64,000 nt of DNA. Origin: Candidatus Gastranaerophilales bacterium (lineage in GTDB: Bacteria; Cyanobacteriota; Vampirovibrionia; Gastranaerophilales; Gastranaerophilaceae). The notes under the pieces were generated by a model that ran no database searches, was not told where the DNA came from, and saw nothing but the letters and a program-made list of their open reading frames with translations. A program made the position numbers and the translations under genes. Where the stretch lies: contig CALUTF010000007.1 in assembly GCA_944323595.1 (NCBI GenBank), positions 1-64,000 on the forward strand, written 5' to 3'. Positions 1-8,587 of the stretch are shown here, piece by piece; position 1 is the stretch's first letter, and every line of letters begins with the position of its first letter.

Positions 1-25
1 TAGCGTTAAAAATTTTTTTATCATA

Positions 26-535
26 TTAAACACGTCCGAGAGTAATTATTAATTTTGCATTATAAGTTGTACATACAGTACCTTCATGTGCAAGGACCTG
101 TGGCGTAAAGAAATCAGTTTCAATCTTATCATGCGGATTTTGAATTGTATAAGATGATGGTGTCACTGACAAATCCTCATTTTTCATCGGATAACGTCCG
201 CAAGTACTGCAACATTCCTCAAATTTAGCACTAACCTGTATTGGCTCCGCCAGATTTGTATGTATTCTTATTGTAAAAGGGCTGAGGTTTAACCTGTAAC
301 AGGTTTCACTTACCGGTTCAACACTTTTAATATCAATATTTGTAAGTATATCATCTTTTTCATATTCCGTACCTTCAACAATTATTTTTTCTATGTGCAA
401 AATTTCAGGCAACTCTGCCTGAACGGTTTGTATTGCATTTTTGTCCGCCAATACTGCACCGGTATTTAAAAATATTATCATTATTAAAACTAAATATTTT
501 TTCATAAATTTCATCACAAAAAACTCTAACTTCAT
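26..535 (-). CDS. Secreted fibre-subunit-like protein, divergent from the chaperone-usher operon
   Basis: A 169-residue protein with an N-terminal signal peptide; the hydrophobic run after 'MKKYLVLIM' ends in 'AVLA'. Just after the predicted cleavage, 'AIQTVQAELPEIL' resembles the start of mature subunit 2390-3001 ('ARQTVQATLPAYV'), so it is probably a related pilus or adhesin subunit. It has a Cys pair 'CCSTC' near residue 110 and ends in alternating hydrophobic strands, as chaperone-usher subunits do. It is transcribed away from the operon, about 120 bp from its first gene. Start choice is weak: Met1, Met8 or Met11 are possible, none has a clear ribosome site, and Met11 gives the neatest signal peptide. 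The exact role (tip adhesin or minor pilin) is inference. Confidence 0.6.
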   Translation of the reverse strand: MKLEFFVMKFMKKYLVLIMIIFLNTGAVLADKNAIQTVQAELPEILHIEKIIVEGTEYEKDDILTNIDIKSVEPVSETCYRLNLSPFTIRIHTNLAEPIQVSAKFEECCSTCGRYPMKNEDLSVTPSSYTIQNPHDKIETDFFTPQVLAHEGTVCTTYNAKLIITLGRV

Positions 536-653
536 TTATCAGAGATATAAATTGTCTTACAGGATATAAAATTTCTCACCATAAAAAGTCCACAATAAGA
601 GGATTTTTTAAGTGGAATGAAAATTTATAAAAGACTTGAGGATTTATAAAAAA

Positions 654-1547
654 ATGAGAAATATTATAATAACAATAATATTATTATTTTCTATAATAAT
701 ATGTCCGAAAGTACAAGCATCACCGCATTTTAGAGCTGAAATTACCGGATTTCCTGTTATTACTGAAAACGGTGTTATGGCAAACGTAAACCTTACTTAT
801 ATGCAGATGGGATTTTCAAGACTTTATGTTATGGCGACTGACAGTTTTATTGTCAATAATGATAGTCCAAATGTAAAAATTCCAATAACAAATTTATATC
901 TTTTGTGTGATGGCGAACAGTTTCAGATAAGTAATCAAGGTTGGCAGCGATTTTACCTTGATACTTTTGATATAACAGGTTCATCTCAGAAAAATGTAAA
1001 CTTAAAACTTGAAAATATAGGGGAACTTCCGTCCGGAACATACACAGCACTTCTTAGATTTCTTGATAAAACCGGTATTACTCTTGATTATGAATGCGAA
1101 CTTTTGTTTACATTTGTTATAGAGGACAAGCATTCTATTATATCTAGCAGCGGCGACCCTGTAATTATTTTATCAGAGGACGATATTTTTAATAAACAGG
1201 TATTTGTAAGAAATAAAAATGATGTCAGACTTGATTTAACTTCAAATACTAAATGGAAATTATGGCTCAGTACATCAACTATGGATGATGAAAATTGTGA
1301 ATATTATTTCCAATTAAAAAATGTATCAGGTAAAGTCGAGGCTTATGAACAGAATATCACACAATTGCTGTCCAACCGGAGATACTTTCTTGCATCAGGC
1401 GAACCAACACTTGATGGAATTGAAGCAGGCAATAAAATACCTGCAAATATTACAATAGAGTACTCTTTTAAAAATACAGATTCTGATAACTATATAAAAG
1501 AAGGTATAAGACAAAATCCATTTACATACATATTGGAGAGGGAATAA
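654..1547 (+). CDS. Secreted protein of the chaperone-usher locus, unknown family
   Basis: About 297 residues with a strong N-terminal signal peptide ('IIICPKVQA' cleavage region) followed by an almost all-beta, low-cysteine sequence compatible with two Ig-like domains. I recognise no named family. It is the first gene of a five-gene operon and ends one base before the chaperone, so it is probably a fibre component, a tip protein or a second assembly factor. The ATG at 654 is preferred because GAGG at 638-641 precedes it; a TTG at 636 is in frame but has no ribosome site. Function is inferred from position only. Confidence 0.6.
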   Translation: MRNIIITIILLFSIIICPKVQASPHFRAEITGFPVITENGVMANVNLTYMQMGFSRLYVMATDSFIVNNDSPNVKIPITNLYLLCDGEQFQISNQGWQRFYLDTFDITGSSQKNVNLKLENIGELPSGTYTALLRFLDKTGITLDYECELLFTFVIEDKHSIISSSGDPVIILSEDDIFNKQVFVRNKNDVRLDLTSNTKWKLWLSTSTMDDENCEYYFQLKNVSGKVEAYEQNITQLLSNRRYFLASGEPTLDGIEAGNKIPANITIEYSFKNTDSDNYIKEGIRQNPFTYILERE

Positions 1548-1548
1548 C

Positions 1549-2376
1549 ATGAAAAATTTTTTAAGAAAATTTGCAGTATTATTAATCTTTTTATTTCAGA
1601 TTACCCCTGCATTTGCAACGGTAAAAGTAATGCCTACACTTATTGAATTGAATGCAAACAAAAGCCGGGGAAACTATTTGACAACATCTTTTTCTGTACA
1701 GGCAGATAAAAATGAAACGGTCAGATTTAAGCTTTATCCTGAATACTTTACCATTACAGACGATGGCAAAATGGATGCAAAACCTGCTTCAAATGATGCT
1801 GATAATCTAATTACTCATGCTCGTTTTGTCCCGAATGAATTTACTTTAAAAAACGGGATTCCGCAAATAGTAAGAGTAACATTTACAGATTTGAAAAGTC
1901 TTCCGGACGGAGAATCCAGAATGGTAATGTTTATTGAAGATGTTGCAGCAAAAGAAATAATGCTGCCAAATACTAATAAAAATTTAAATACAAGGCTTAT
2001 TGTAAAAACAAGATTAGGTATCCCTATTTACGTTGATAAAGGTCGTTTTATAAAGATTGGGAACTTCGACGATTTAAAAGTTGAAAAAAGTAATAAGAAT
2101 CTTGTTTACAAAATGAATTTAAGTGCCAATGGCAATAGCAAAGTCCGTTATCATGGCAAAGCGCAAATTATAAAAGATAATCAATTAATAAAAGAGTTTC
2201 CTGTCAATAGTAACACAATACGCGCAAACGGCGTTTTTTTCGGTAGTGGTGTTATACCTGAAAATTTAGAACCGGGAGATTATGTTTTTAAAGTTATTCT
2301 TACATATAAAAACGAAAAGGGTGAAAATAAAAACTTAATAAAAGAGACACAATTTCACGTAGACAACTCAATTTAA
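1549..2376 (+). CDS. Periplasmic PapD-like pilus assembly chaperone
   Basis: A 275-residue exported protein with a signal peptide ending 'TPAFA'. The mature start 'VKVMPTLIELNANKSRG' followed by 'TTSFSVQADKNETVRFKLY' is the pattern of the first Ig domain of fimbrial chaperones, where strand A1 is followed by a domain that donates a strand to subunits. 'VRVTFTDLKSLPDGESRMVMFIED' region (about residues 105-128) matches the G1/F1 part, and a basic residue cluster lies where the subunit carboxylate is normally bound. Length is slightly above the usual 230-250. It sits directly before two subunit genes and the usher, the classic order. Ribosome site GGAGAGGG lies just upstream of the ATG. Confidence 0.75.
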   Translation: MKNFLRKFAVLLIFLFQITPAFATVKVMPTLIELNANKSRGNYLTTSFSVQADKNETVRFKLYPEYFTITDDGKMDAKPASNDADNLITHARFVPNEFTLKNGIPQIVRVTFTDLKSLPDGESRMVMFIEDVAAKEIMLPNTNKNLNTRLIVKTRLGIPIYVDKGRFIKIGNFDDLKVEKSNKNLVYKMNLSANGNSKVRYHGKAQIIKDNQLIKEFPVNSNTIRANGVFFGSGVIPENLEPGDYVFKVILTYKNEKGENKNLIKETQFHVDNSI

Positions 2377-2389
2377 CAAAGGAGGAAAA

Positions 2390-3001
2390 ATGAAAAAAAG
2401 ACAATTTCTTGCAGCAATGTTAATGCTTGCGGCAACAACTACATGCGCACATGCGGAAAATTTTGCAAGACAGACCGTGCAGGCTACTTTACCCGCATAT
2501 GTTGATATTAAGGCTGAAGAAGGCGGCTTGCACAGTAATATTAAACCTGAAACAGGTGAATTGGAAAATACGATAACATCAAAATTTACAATTAGTTCAA
2601 ATGACAAGCTTAATTTATATTTGAAAGCCGAAACAATTGCGGATGGCGGTACTGCAATGCCAGGATTTTTCAAAAAAGGAGGTGTTGTATATATCGTGTT
2701 GGGACATACAACCATAAAACCATCTGCAGCCGCAATCACAGATATTACAAGCGGTTCAGCAACGCCTGAAAATAATCAGAATGCCATCGCATATCCAATT
2801 GCAAATGTCGACCTTCAGGGCAAGTATACCAGCGATCCTGAATTCAATGATTCTAAAAATCAGTATGAATTTAGTGTGGATCAAGGGGTAACAACTGCAT
2901 TGACAACTATTTCAACAGCTGTTGACAGTACAACTTACTCTTTTGATGATAGGGCGGGAAATTATGAAGCATATATTATCCTGACAGATACTACAACATA
3001 G
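2390..3001 (+). CDS. Major fibre subunit, chaperone-usher type
   Basis: A 203-residue secreted protein; its signal peptide ends near 'TCAHA'. The mature N-terminus 'ENFARQTVQATLPAYVDI' could serve as the donor strand that completes the next subunit. It is clearly paralogous to the next gene: both have 'FxKxGxxYxxL', an 'AxxxDI' stretch, 'NxIAYP' and a closing 'DDxAGxYEAxIxL'. The strongest ribosome site in the operon (AAGGAGG, 2380-2386) precedes it, suggesting high expression, as expected for the main structural subunit. No cysteine pair is seen in the mature protein, unlike many classical type 1 pilins; this is more like archaic or alternative systems. Confidence 0.65.
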   Translation: MKKRQFLAAMLMLAATTTCAHAENFARQTVQATLPAYVDIKAEEGGLHSNIKPETGELENTITSKFTISSNDKLNLYLKAETIADGGTAMPGFFKKGGVVYIVLGHTTIKPSAAAITDITSGSATPENNQNAIAYPIANVDLQGKYTSDPEFNDSKNQYEFSVDQGVTTALTTISTAVDSTTYSFDDRAGNYEAYIILTDTTT

Positions 3002-3013
3002 GAAAATAATTAA

Positions 3014-3622
3014 ATGAAAAGTAATTTTATTACATTTTTATTTCTGTTACTTATTGCCGCGCCGTCTTGTTTGGGCGCGGCAGTAACTGATAGCATGCTT
3101 ACGGTTGTTATCCCATCTGCTGCCGTTGTAAATACTATCCCGTCAGCAATGAACAACAGTTCAATAAATCCGCAGACCGGAATTCATACCGGCTTGGGGG
3201 CTGTTTTTAATGTAAAAACAAACGGTGATGACAATACATACGATTTTGTGCTTTCAAGCTCAATTAATACTGATGCCGGCGAGCAAAACGGATATTTTTT
3301 AAAAAACGGGGAAATGTATCTTATACTGGCGAATAAAGAACATTTGCCTGATCAGGCTTCACTTGCCGATATTTATTCCGCTGCACCCAAGAGCAATAAA
3401 AATATGATTGCTTATCCGGTTTTGAAAAATTCTGAATTTCAAACTGCATACCGGATTTATAACGGTACCTTATGCTGTACATTTTCAAGTGAAGGAAAGC
3501 AAAATTTCAATGTTATACAAAATTTTGGTAACACACCGCTATCGGGGACGTATTCACTGGAGGATGACTGTGCAGGCATATATGAGGCAGTGATTACCCT
3601 GAATATTTACAGGAAACCCTGA
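3014..3622 (+). CDS. Second fibre subunit, chaperone-usher type
   Basis: A 202-residue secreted paralogue of 2390-3001. The signal peptide ends near 'CLGAAV' and the body keeps the shared pattern: 'FLKNGEMYLILAN', 'NMIAYPV', and the closing 'DDCAGIYEAVITL'. It has cysteines near the C-terminal half ('LCCTF', 'DDCAG') that its sibling lacks, which may form a disulfide. Its stop overlaps the usher start by one base (TGATG), so the two are translationally coupled. Probably a minor or tip subunit; the sub-role is inference. Confidence 0.65.
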   Translation: MKSNFITFLFLLLIAAPSCLGAAVTDSMLTVVIPSAAVVNTIPSAMNNSSINPQTGIHTGLGAVFNVKTNGDDNTYDFVLSSSINTDAGEQNGYFLKNGEMYLILANKEHLPDQASLADIYSAAPKSNKNMIAYPVLKNSEFQTAYRIYNGTLCCTFSSEGKQNFNVIQNFGNTPLSGTYSLEDDCAGIYEAVITLNIYRKP

Positions 3623-6375
3623 TGAAAAAACTTATAATAATTGTTTTTTTGCTGTTTTTTCCATGCGCGATAAATGCATATTCAGACGAAACAACAGTCA
3701 GCGGTCTGGAACTTAACAACTCCGAGTACAGCGATATTGAAGTTTACATGGATTCCTCAAACAAAATTTATATACCTGTAAAGCAAACCGCAAAAATTTT
3801 AAAAATTCCGTTTAAAGAAAATCATTCCGCTAAAGAAATAACTTTTTTTACAAATGATGGTAAAGAAGTTGTGATAAATAAAAATGGGATTTTTCTAAAC
3901 GGAATTTTAATAAACTCACACTCTAAATTTAAAAAAGACGGGATAATTGAAACAGACGAATTTTTTATTGATGAAAATACTGCGTCAAAAATTTTTGATT
4001 CAGATATTTCTATTGATGCAGTTTCTTTATGCATAAGTGTTACTAATAAAAATTGTGAAGTTCTCCCCGATACAGAAATTTTTGATGATATCCCGCAAAA
4101 AACACCTATATCCCCTAAAGAAAAAGGAAAATTTTCTTTTGATACTTTTGAAATAAACAACTCAATGATGAGTGATTCTACAAAGCAGGTTTATCTGAAT
4201 GCAAGCCAGAACAATGTTATGTTCAACAATAATACCCGTATGAGCCTGAAAGGAAAATTGTATGACGGTGATTATGCCTTAAATTTCAATACAAATAATT
4301 ATGCAGAACAATTTTTTTCATTTGGTGGTTTAAGTTTTACTTATAAAAATAAATTCAAAGATTATTATTATGAACTGGGGCAGGTTTCAGGTTTAAGGGA
4401 TAAATATAATTCAATCGGTACGATGCTTATCGGCGCACAGATTTCAGATTATAACCAGTATGAAAAAAAACAGTTAAATCAGGATAAAACAGAATTTTTA
4501 CGAAAAGGTGAATCGAAAAACAGAATTTTTGCCGGTATTTCAGGTTACAATAACAGACTTTTCAGCTCAAACGGATATATATACCAGATGACTTCAAAAA
4601 AACTTGTAGCTGGTGCAAATCGGGAGTACGGGCTTTCGGATAATATGAAACTTGATACTAAAATAGTTTATGACAAAATTCTCCAGCGGAATGACAATGC
4701 CTTGTTTATATCCGGCTTTAACAATGATTATTCCATCCTATCCTCCGGTGTCTACAGAAATCCGAATACTATGGAGGGGTTAAGCGTAATTAATACATTA
4801 AACCTGTACAAAAATAAATATTATAGTTTAAATGCTCTTGCAGCAGCTTCTGTAATGAAAGATTTTAACTATAATGAGGCACGGTATAATCCGGGATATT
4901 CGCTTTCGTTGGAAAATATTTTTGATTATAAAAATTCTACGCTAAAACTCAGGCTTTATCAGCAATCACCGGATTATTATGTAGCAGGCTCGGATTCAGG
5001 TTTTATATGCGACAGACTTGGAGCAGAAGTTGCTGCGGCTTATGCAAAAGACAGTTTGAATGCAAATTTGCGTTACACAAGATATTATTCTAATCTGGAT
5101 AACAAATATTCCGGCGGTTTAACCTCATTTGATGAAGCACATTTTAATGCAGGCGCGAAAATATTAGGAAATGCCAGAATGCGTCTTAACGGCAATATCA
5201 GATACGGAGAAAACAGTATCGGGCACAACTTGAATTATTACTACAACCTAAATGTATCAAAAAATATAAAGCAAAATCTGTCTGTTGATGCGGGTAATAT
5301 GGGGAATGCTTACGATACACAGTATTCTTCAAATTTCAGCTTAAGTAATGGTTTTAAAAGTTCATATAATTCAACCTATGCAAATCTTAATTACAGGCTG
5401 CCCAAAAATAAAGGTTCAATAAAGCTCGGGCATGATACCGTCTCTTATGAATCAAACGGCGCCAAAAATGATTACAATATGATAAAAATAAATTATCAGT
5501 TTCCTGAAATTAAAAGAATTCTTTTAGGACTTGGCATAGGATATAAATATCAGGGGCTTGATGGGGGATGCACATATAGTGCCGCCATAGGTTATAGAAC
5601 CAGAACGGGGATGGTTGTAAGCTTGAATTATCAATATAATACTGCAATGGGTTATATTTTTAATAACATGTATATCCCCTCCAATGCACGTCACTCAATA
5701 AATTTGACTGTTAATGACACTTTTGCTTTTACGGATAACGGCTTGCAGTCTGTTGGTACGACCTCCAAAAATCAGGGTTTTGTTGAGGTTGTTGCATATA
5801 TTGATAAAAATAATAACGGAATTTTTGACCGAAAAGATATAAAAGTTTCAAATGTTCCGGTAAAAGTCAGCTGGAAAAGTACACCTTTAAGAACAAAACG
5901 GAATGGATTTTGTGATTTGCAGAGTGTTGAAAAAGGATTCTATGAAGTAAGTCTTGACTCTGATAACATGCATGCAAATCTTTCTGCACAAAATAATTCT
6001 GATGAATACATATATGTCGAACCTCAAAAAACAACAAGAGTAGAATTTCCGCTGAAAAGTTCTGTAGGTAATATTACGGGAATGCTTAAAATAACGGATG
6101 ATTTTGACCGAAAGATGAATATAACGGATTTTATCGTATCTTTATATGACACAAACGGCAATGAAGTAGCTTATTCAACGGTTGATGATTTCGGAAATTA
6201 TTATTTCTCCGGAATTTCGCCGGGGCAGTATAAAATTAAGCTGGATGAAAATTTTATTAATGATTACAGTTTAATTCCTGATGAACAATATGGAGAACTT
6301 GCGGTCAGTATTCCTTATGTTTATAAAAATTTTGTCGAGTTAAATGAGCAAAATCTTATATATAAATGCTTATAA
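3622..6375 (+). CDS. Outer-membrane usher-like fibre assembly protein
   Basis: A 917-residue exported protein. After the signal peptide, residues about 25-160 look like a periplasmic N-domain with 'IYIPVKQTAKILKIPF', resembling a copper-amine-oxidase-N-like beta fold. Residues about 180-700 are rich in Tyr/Asn alternating strands ('YYYELGQVSGLRDKYNS') typical of a 24-strand usher barrel. A C-terminal part has two SdrD-B or carboxypeptidase-regulatory-like Ig modules: 'YIDKNNNGIFDRKDIKVSNV' is a Ca-binding-style loop, and 'DDFGNYYFSGISPGQYKIKL' is the second. Together with chaperone and subunits this makes it the usher. It ends the operon. Family match is by architecture; the barrel is divergent from enterobacterial FimD. 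Confidence 0.7.
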   Translation: MKKLIIIVFLLFFPCAINAYSDETTVSGLELNNSEYSDIEVYMDSSNKIYIPVKQTAKILKIPFKENHSAKEITFFTNDGKEVVINKNGIFLNGILINSHSKFKKDGIIETDEFFIDENTASKIFDSDISIDAVSLCISVTNKNCEVLPDTEIFDDIPQKTPISPKEKGKFSFDTFEINNSMMSDSTKQVYLNASQNNVMFNNNTRMSLKGKLYDGDYALNFNTNNYAEQFFSFGGLSFTYKNKFKDYYYELGQVSGLRDKYNSIGTMLIGAQISDYNQYEKKQLNQDKTEFLRKGESKNRIFAGISGYNNRLFSSNGYIYQMTSKKLVAGANREYGLSDNMKLDTKIVYDKILQRNDNALFISGFNNDYSILSSGVYRNPNTMEGLSVINTLNLYKNKYYSLNALAAASVMKDFNYNEARYNPGYSLSLENIFDYKNSTLKLRLYQQSPDYYVAGSDSGFICDRLGAEVAAAYAKDSLNANLRYTRYYSNLDNKYSGGLTSFDEAHFNAGAKILGNARMRLNGNIRYGENSIGHNLNYYYNLNVSKNIKQNLSVDAGNMGNAYDTQYSSNFSLSNGFKSSYNSTYANLNYRLPKNKGSIKLGHDTVSYESNGAKNDYNMIKINYQFPEIKRILLGLGIGYKYQGLDGGCTYSAAIGYRTRTGMVVSLNYQYNTAMGYIFNNMYIPSNARHSINLTVNDTFAFTDNGLQSVGTTSKNQGFVEVVAYIDKNNNGIFDRKDIKVSNVPVKVSWKSTPLRTKRNGFCDLQSVEKGFYEVSLDSDNMHANLSAQNNSDEYIYVEPQKTTRVEFPLKSSVGNITGMLKITDDFDRKMNITDFIVSLYDTNGNEVAYSTVDDFGNYYFSGISPGQYKIKLDENFINDYSLIPDEQYGELAVSIPYVYKNFVELNEQNLIYKCL

Positions 6376-6389
6376 AAATGCGAGGTGCT

Positions 6390-7211
6390 TTATTGTTTTA
6401 AATCAAGCATATCACCCAGTATTCTGTCGTATTTAGGCTCTGAAAACTTCATAAAACCGCCCCCCGGTGTGAATGTCATTTCTCCAAAATAAATTTTTCC
6501 GTCTATGTTATGTAAGTCTACTCTTACAAATTTGAAATCCTTTGAGAGAATTCTTGCTATCTCAAGCATTTTTTCAAAATTTTTTGGACGTGGAATTTCT
6601 TCCGTGTGCAAATTCCCGCCGTAATTAAAATGCAGATTATTCCAATTCGTGTCAAACATTGTACAACTGACGGTTTTGTTGCGTTTGCCGGAACCAAAAA
6701 GAATGAGTTTTGGCTCGCCGTTAAAACAAAAAATTAAGTACTCAAAAAGTTCGTTTGTGTTTTTGATATATTTTTCAACGAAAATCAGCGGTTTAATTTT
6801 GTCATACTGCATTTCATAGCCGTTTTTGTAGGCAAAATTTATTTTGAGATAATTATTGAATGTTTCTTTTGCATTTCTTTCCGGATAATGCCCCTCAATG
6901 ACCAGCGATTGCATTTTACATCCGTGGTTAGTTTTTATAACATATTCGCGGGGCAGTTTAGAAAAGTCAATATCCTCGTATCGCTCGTAAATCCCGTAAA
7001 TGGTTTTGAGATATTCCTCGCCGATTTTTTCTTTTATCCAGTCGCGGACAAGAATTTTGTCAGCAAGACGGGTTTTTATCGGAGTGTTATCGTAAACTTT
7101 CAGCCATTGAATTTTTTCCGTAAATAGTTTGGGATTTTTAAAATTTATAAATCTCTTTTTTCTTCTTAAATACTTCCAAAAAAGTTTTCTTTTTAGTTCT
7201 TCTCTATCCAT
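6390..7211 (-). CDS. TupA-like ATP-grasp protein (surface polysaccharide/teichuronopeptide type)
   Basis: A 273-residue protein matching the TupA-like ATP-grasp family, whose members are found in polysaccharide and lipopolysaccharide gene sets. Visible signatures: the start 'KNPKLFTEKIQWLKVYD', 'LPREYVIKTNHGC' (ATP-grasp lysine region), 'IFVEKYI', and the C-terminal metal-binding block 'FVRVDLHNIDGKIYFGEMTF' plus 'TPGGGF'. Length is normal. No Shine-Dalgarno precedes the ATG; a weak TAAAAT lies about 9 bases upstream. It ends 14 bases from the usher stop, tail to tail, with no obvious terminator. The substrate cannot be read from sequence. Confidence 0.8.
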   Translation of the reverse strand: MDREELKRKLFWKYLRRKKRFINFKNPKLFTEKIQWLKVYDNTPIKTRLADKILVRDWIKEKIGEEYLKTIYGIYERYEDIDFSKLPREYVIKTNHGCKMQSLVIEGHYPERNAKETFNNYLKINFAYKNGYEMQYDKIKPLIFVEKYIKNTNELFEYLIFCFNGEPKLILFGSGKRNKTVSCTMFDTNWNNLHFNYGGNLHTEEIPRPKNFEKMLEIARILSKDFKFVRVDLHNIDGKIYFGEMTFTPGGGFMKFSEPKYDRILGDMLDLKQ

Positions 7212-7252
7212 AATTTTAAAATTTTAACGGGTATTGGGTGTCGTGTTTTGTC

Positions 7253-7286
7253 GCGTTCGTGTTGAACAATTGTTCAACACGAACGC
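7253..7286. repeat. 34-bp perfect palindrome
   Basis: Two 17-base halves (7253-7269 and 7270-7286) are exact reverse complements with no spacer. It lies between the stop of the 68-residue gene and the TupA-like gene, both on the minus strand. On the minus strand it is followed by a purine-rich, T-poor stretch, so it is not a classical terminator in that direction; on the plus strand it is followed by 'tcatcttttatttatt'. It may be an operator, an mRNA stability hairpin or an attenuator. Confidence 0.8.
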
Positions 7287-7300
7287 TCATCTTTTATTTA

Positions 7301-7507
7301 TTATCTTTCAACCCAATAGGTATCATCTGGAAAACCATCAACCGTTCCACCTGGAATTATTATTGCCCCAGGAGTGTCTGCAGTTGCCTCTTCATATACT
7401 CCTGCATATTCCCCTGCACCAGGTCCTGAAACTGTGTAGCTTCCATCTGGATTTTCAGTTGCATAAATTCCATTACCTAATGAAATGTTATCTGTAGCTG
7501 TAGACAT
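7301..7507 (-). CDS. Small acidic protein of unknown function (68 residues)
   Basis: A short, acidic, Gly/Pro/Thr-rich protein without cysteine, membrane segment or signal peptide. The middle has 'YTVSGPGAGEYAGVYEEA' and then a proline/glycine loop 'IIIPGGTVDGFPDD', ending in 'YWVER'. It is a real gene by its strong ribosome site (AAAGGAGG, about 9 bases before the ATG). I recognise no family. A CCTCT microsatellite lies about 65 bp upstream on the same transcript side, and a 34-bp palindrome follows it. It could be a small surface or RiPP-like peptide, but there is no adjacent modification enzyme to support that. Confidence 0.6.
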   Translation of the reverse strand: MSTATDNISLGNGIYATENPDGSYTVSGPGAGEYAGVYEEATADTPGAIIIPGGTVDGFPDDTYWVER

Positions 7508-7572
7508 AATTTTTTCCTCCTTTCATTATCCACGTAATAAGTATATTTGATTGATAAATATGATGTAAAGCG

Positions 7573-7601
7573 TCCTCTCCTCTCCTCTCCTCTCCTCTCC
7601 C
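7573..7601. repeat. Pentanucleotide microsatellite (TCCTC)n
   Basis: Five perfect TCCTC units followed by TCCC; on the minus strand it reads as GGAGA/GAGGA repeats. It sits about 65-95 bp upstream of the start of the 68-residue gene, in its promoter or 5' leader. Tracts of this kind change length by slippage and in other bacteria tune promoter spacing or leader structure. Confidence 0.85.
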
Positions 7602-7692
7602 TGATAATAAGCGGGATTTGAGGATTTTTATTTAACTTTACATATTGTTACATAAATTTAGCAGTGTTAAGTTTTGTTAAGCTGTCTAAATA

Positions 7693-7765
7693 ACACAGGG
7701 TATGCCGGCGGTTGTTGCAAAATTAAATTGAACCGCCGGCATACCCTGTGTCCAATTGTTTTTTT
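7693..7765 (+). terminator. 21-bp-stem hairpin with T run, orphan terminator
   Basis: Left arm 7693-7713 and right arm 7731-7751 are perfectly complementary over 21 bp (GC-rich core GCCGGCGG) with a 17-base loop, followed on the plus strand by a T7 run at about 7759-7765. This is a rho-independent terminator shape on the plus strand, but no plus-strand gene ends within 1.3 kb upstream, so an unannotated small RNA or read-through block before the two-component operon is possible. Confidence 0.6.
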
Positions 7766-7888
7766 ACGTTTTGCTAACATAAAATTAACAAAAGTTTTTT
7801 ATGTTAAATAATATAAAAATTAATTTTAATATTTACTATGTTAGGGGTAAGATAATAATAGGGATACAAAGATTTTCCGGTGGGGATT

Positions 7889-8587
7889 ATGTCAGATAAT
7901 TTTAAAGACGCCAGAATTTTAATAGTTGAGGATGAACCGCAGATAAACAGGCTGATAGAGCTTGTTTTGATATCCGGCGGATATTATAAAATTCAAAAGG
8001 CTTTTGACGGACTGGGGGCGCTTGAAATTATCAAAAAAGACAAACCGGATTTGATACTTTTAGATGTAATGCTGCCGGAGTTGGACGGCTTTAGTTTGTG
8101 CAAAATGATAAAAAGTGATTCTGCACTAAAATCAATTCAAATAATTATGCTGACGGCAAGAAAAATGGAAGAAGATGTATTAAAAGGCTTTGAAAACGGC
8201 GCAATAGATTATATTTCCAAACCTTTCAGCAATAATATTCTTCTTGCAAGAATAAAAGCCCATCTTGAAAACAATGGAATTAAAAACACTGCGAAAACTT
8301 ATGAAAATATAGTTTTGGATAATGCAAAGAAAACTGTTAAAATTAATGATGATAGAATTGATTTAACAAATTTTGAATTTAAACTTCTGGATACATTTAT
8401 GTCAAATATCGGCATAGTATTTTCACGGTCCCAGTTGCTGCAATATTTACGCGGTGATGATGGTTTTGAAATTTCAGAGCGAGCAATAGATGTTCAGATT
8501 GTTAATCTGCGCCGCAAACTCGGTGATTTTGGAGATAATATAGAAACAGTCAGAGGTATCGGATACAAACTCAGGGAGAAAAACTGA
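7889..8587 (+). CDS. OmpR/PhoB-family response regulator
   Basis: A two-domain response regulator of 232 residues. The receiver domain (about 7-120) has the acidic pair 'VEDEP' and the phospho-acceptor in 'LILLDVMLPELDG' (Asp59 counting from this start), 'MLTAR' with the conserved Thr, and 'YISKPF' with the conserved Lys. The C-terminal winged helix (about 135-230) ends 'VNLRRKLGDFG..ETVRGIGYKL', the standard OmpR DNA-binding signature. It is coupled to the sensor kinase by a one-base TGATG overlap. ATG at 7889 follows GGTGGGG; a GTG at 7880 is in frame but has no upstream ribosome site. The signal sensed and target genes are unknown. Confidence 0.93.
   Translation: MSDNFKDARILIVEDEPQINRLIELVLISGGYYKIQKAFDGLGALEIIKKDKPDLILLDVMLPELDGFSLCKMIKSDSALKSIQIIMLTARKMEEDVLKGFENGAIDYISKPFSNNILLARIKAHLENNGIKNTAKTYENIVLDNAKKTVKINDDRIDLTNFEFKLLDTFMSNIGIVFSRSQLLQYLRGDDGFEISERAIDVQIVNLRRKLGDFGDNIETVRGIGYKLREKN

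Larger units (their letters stand above)
7508..7888. promoter_or_regulatory. Intergenic region with microsatellite and long hairpin
   Basis: This 381-bp gap between the divergent 68-residue gene and the response regulator holds no credible coding sequence. It contains the 68-residue gene's ribosome site, a pentanucleotide repeat (7573-7601), a long GC-rich hairpin with a T run (7693-7765), and the AT-rich stretch 7790-7860 where the two-component promoter must lie. Confidence 0.6.

Noticed and set aside
7301-7507. RiPP precursor peptide
   Set aside because: No leader/core pattern and no modifying enzyme or transporter next to it; kept as unknown small protein.
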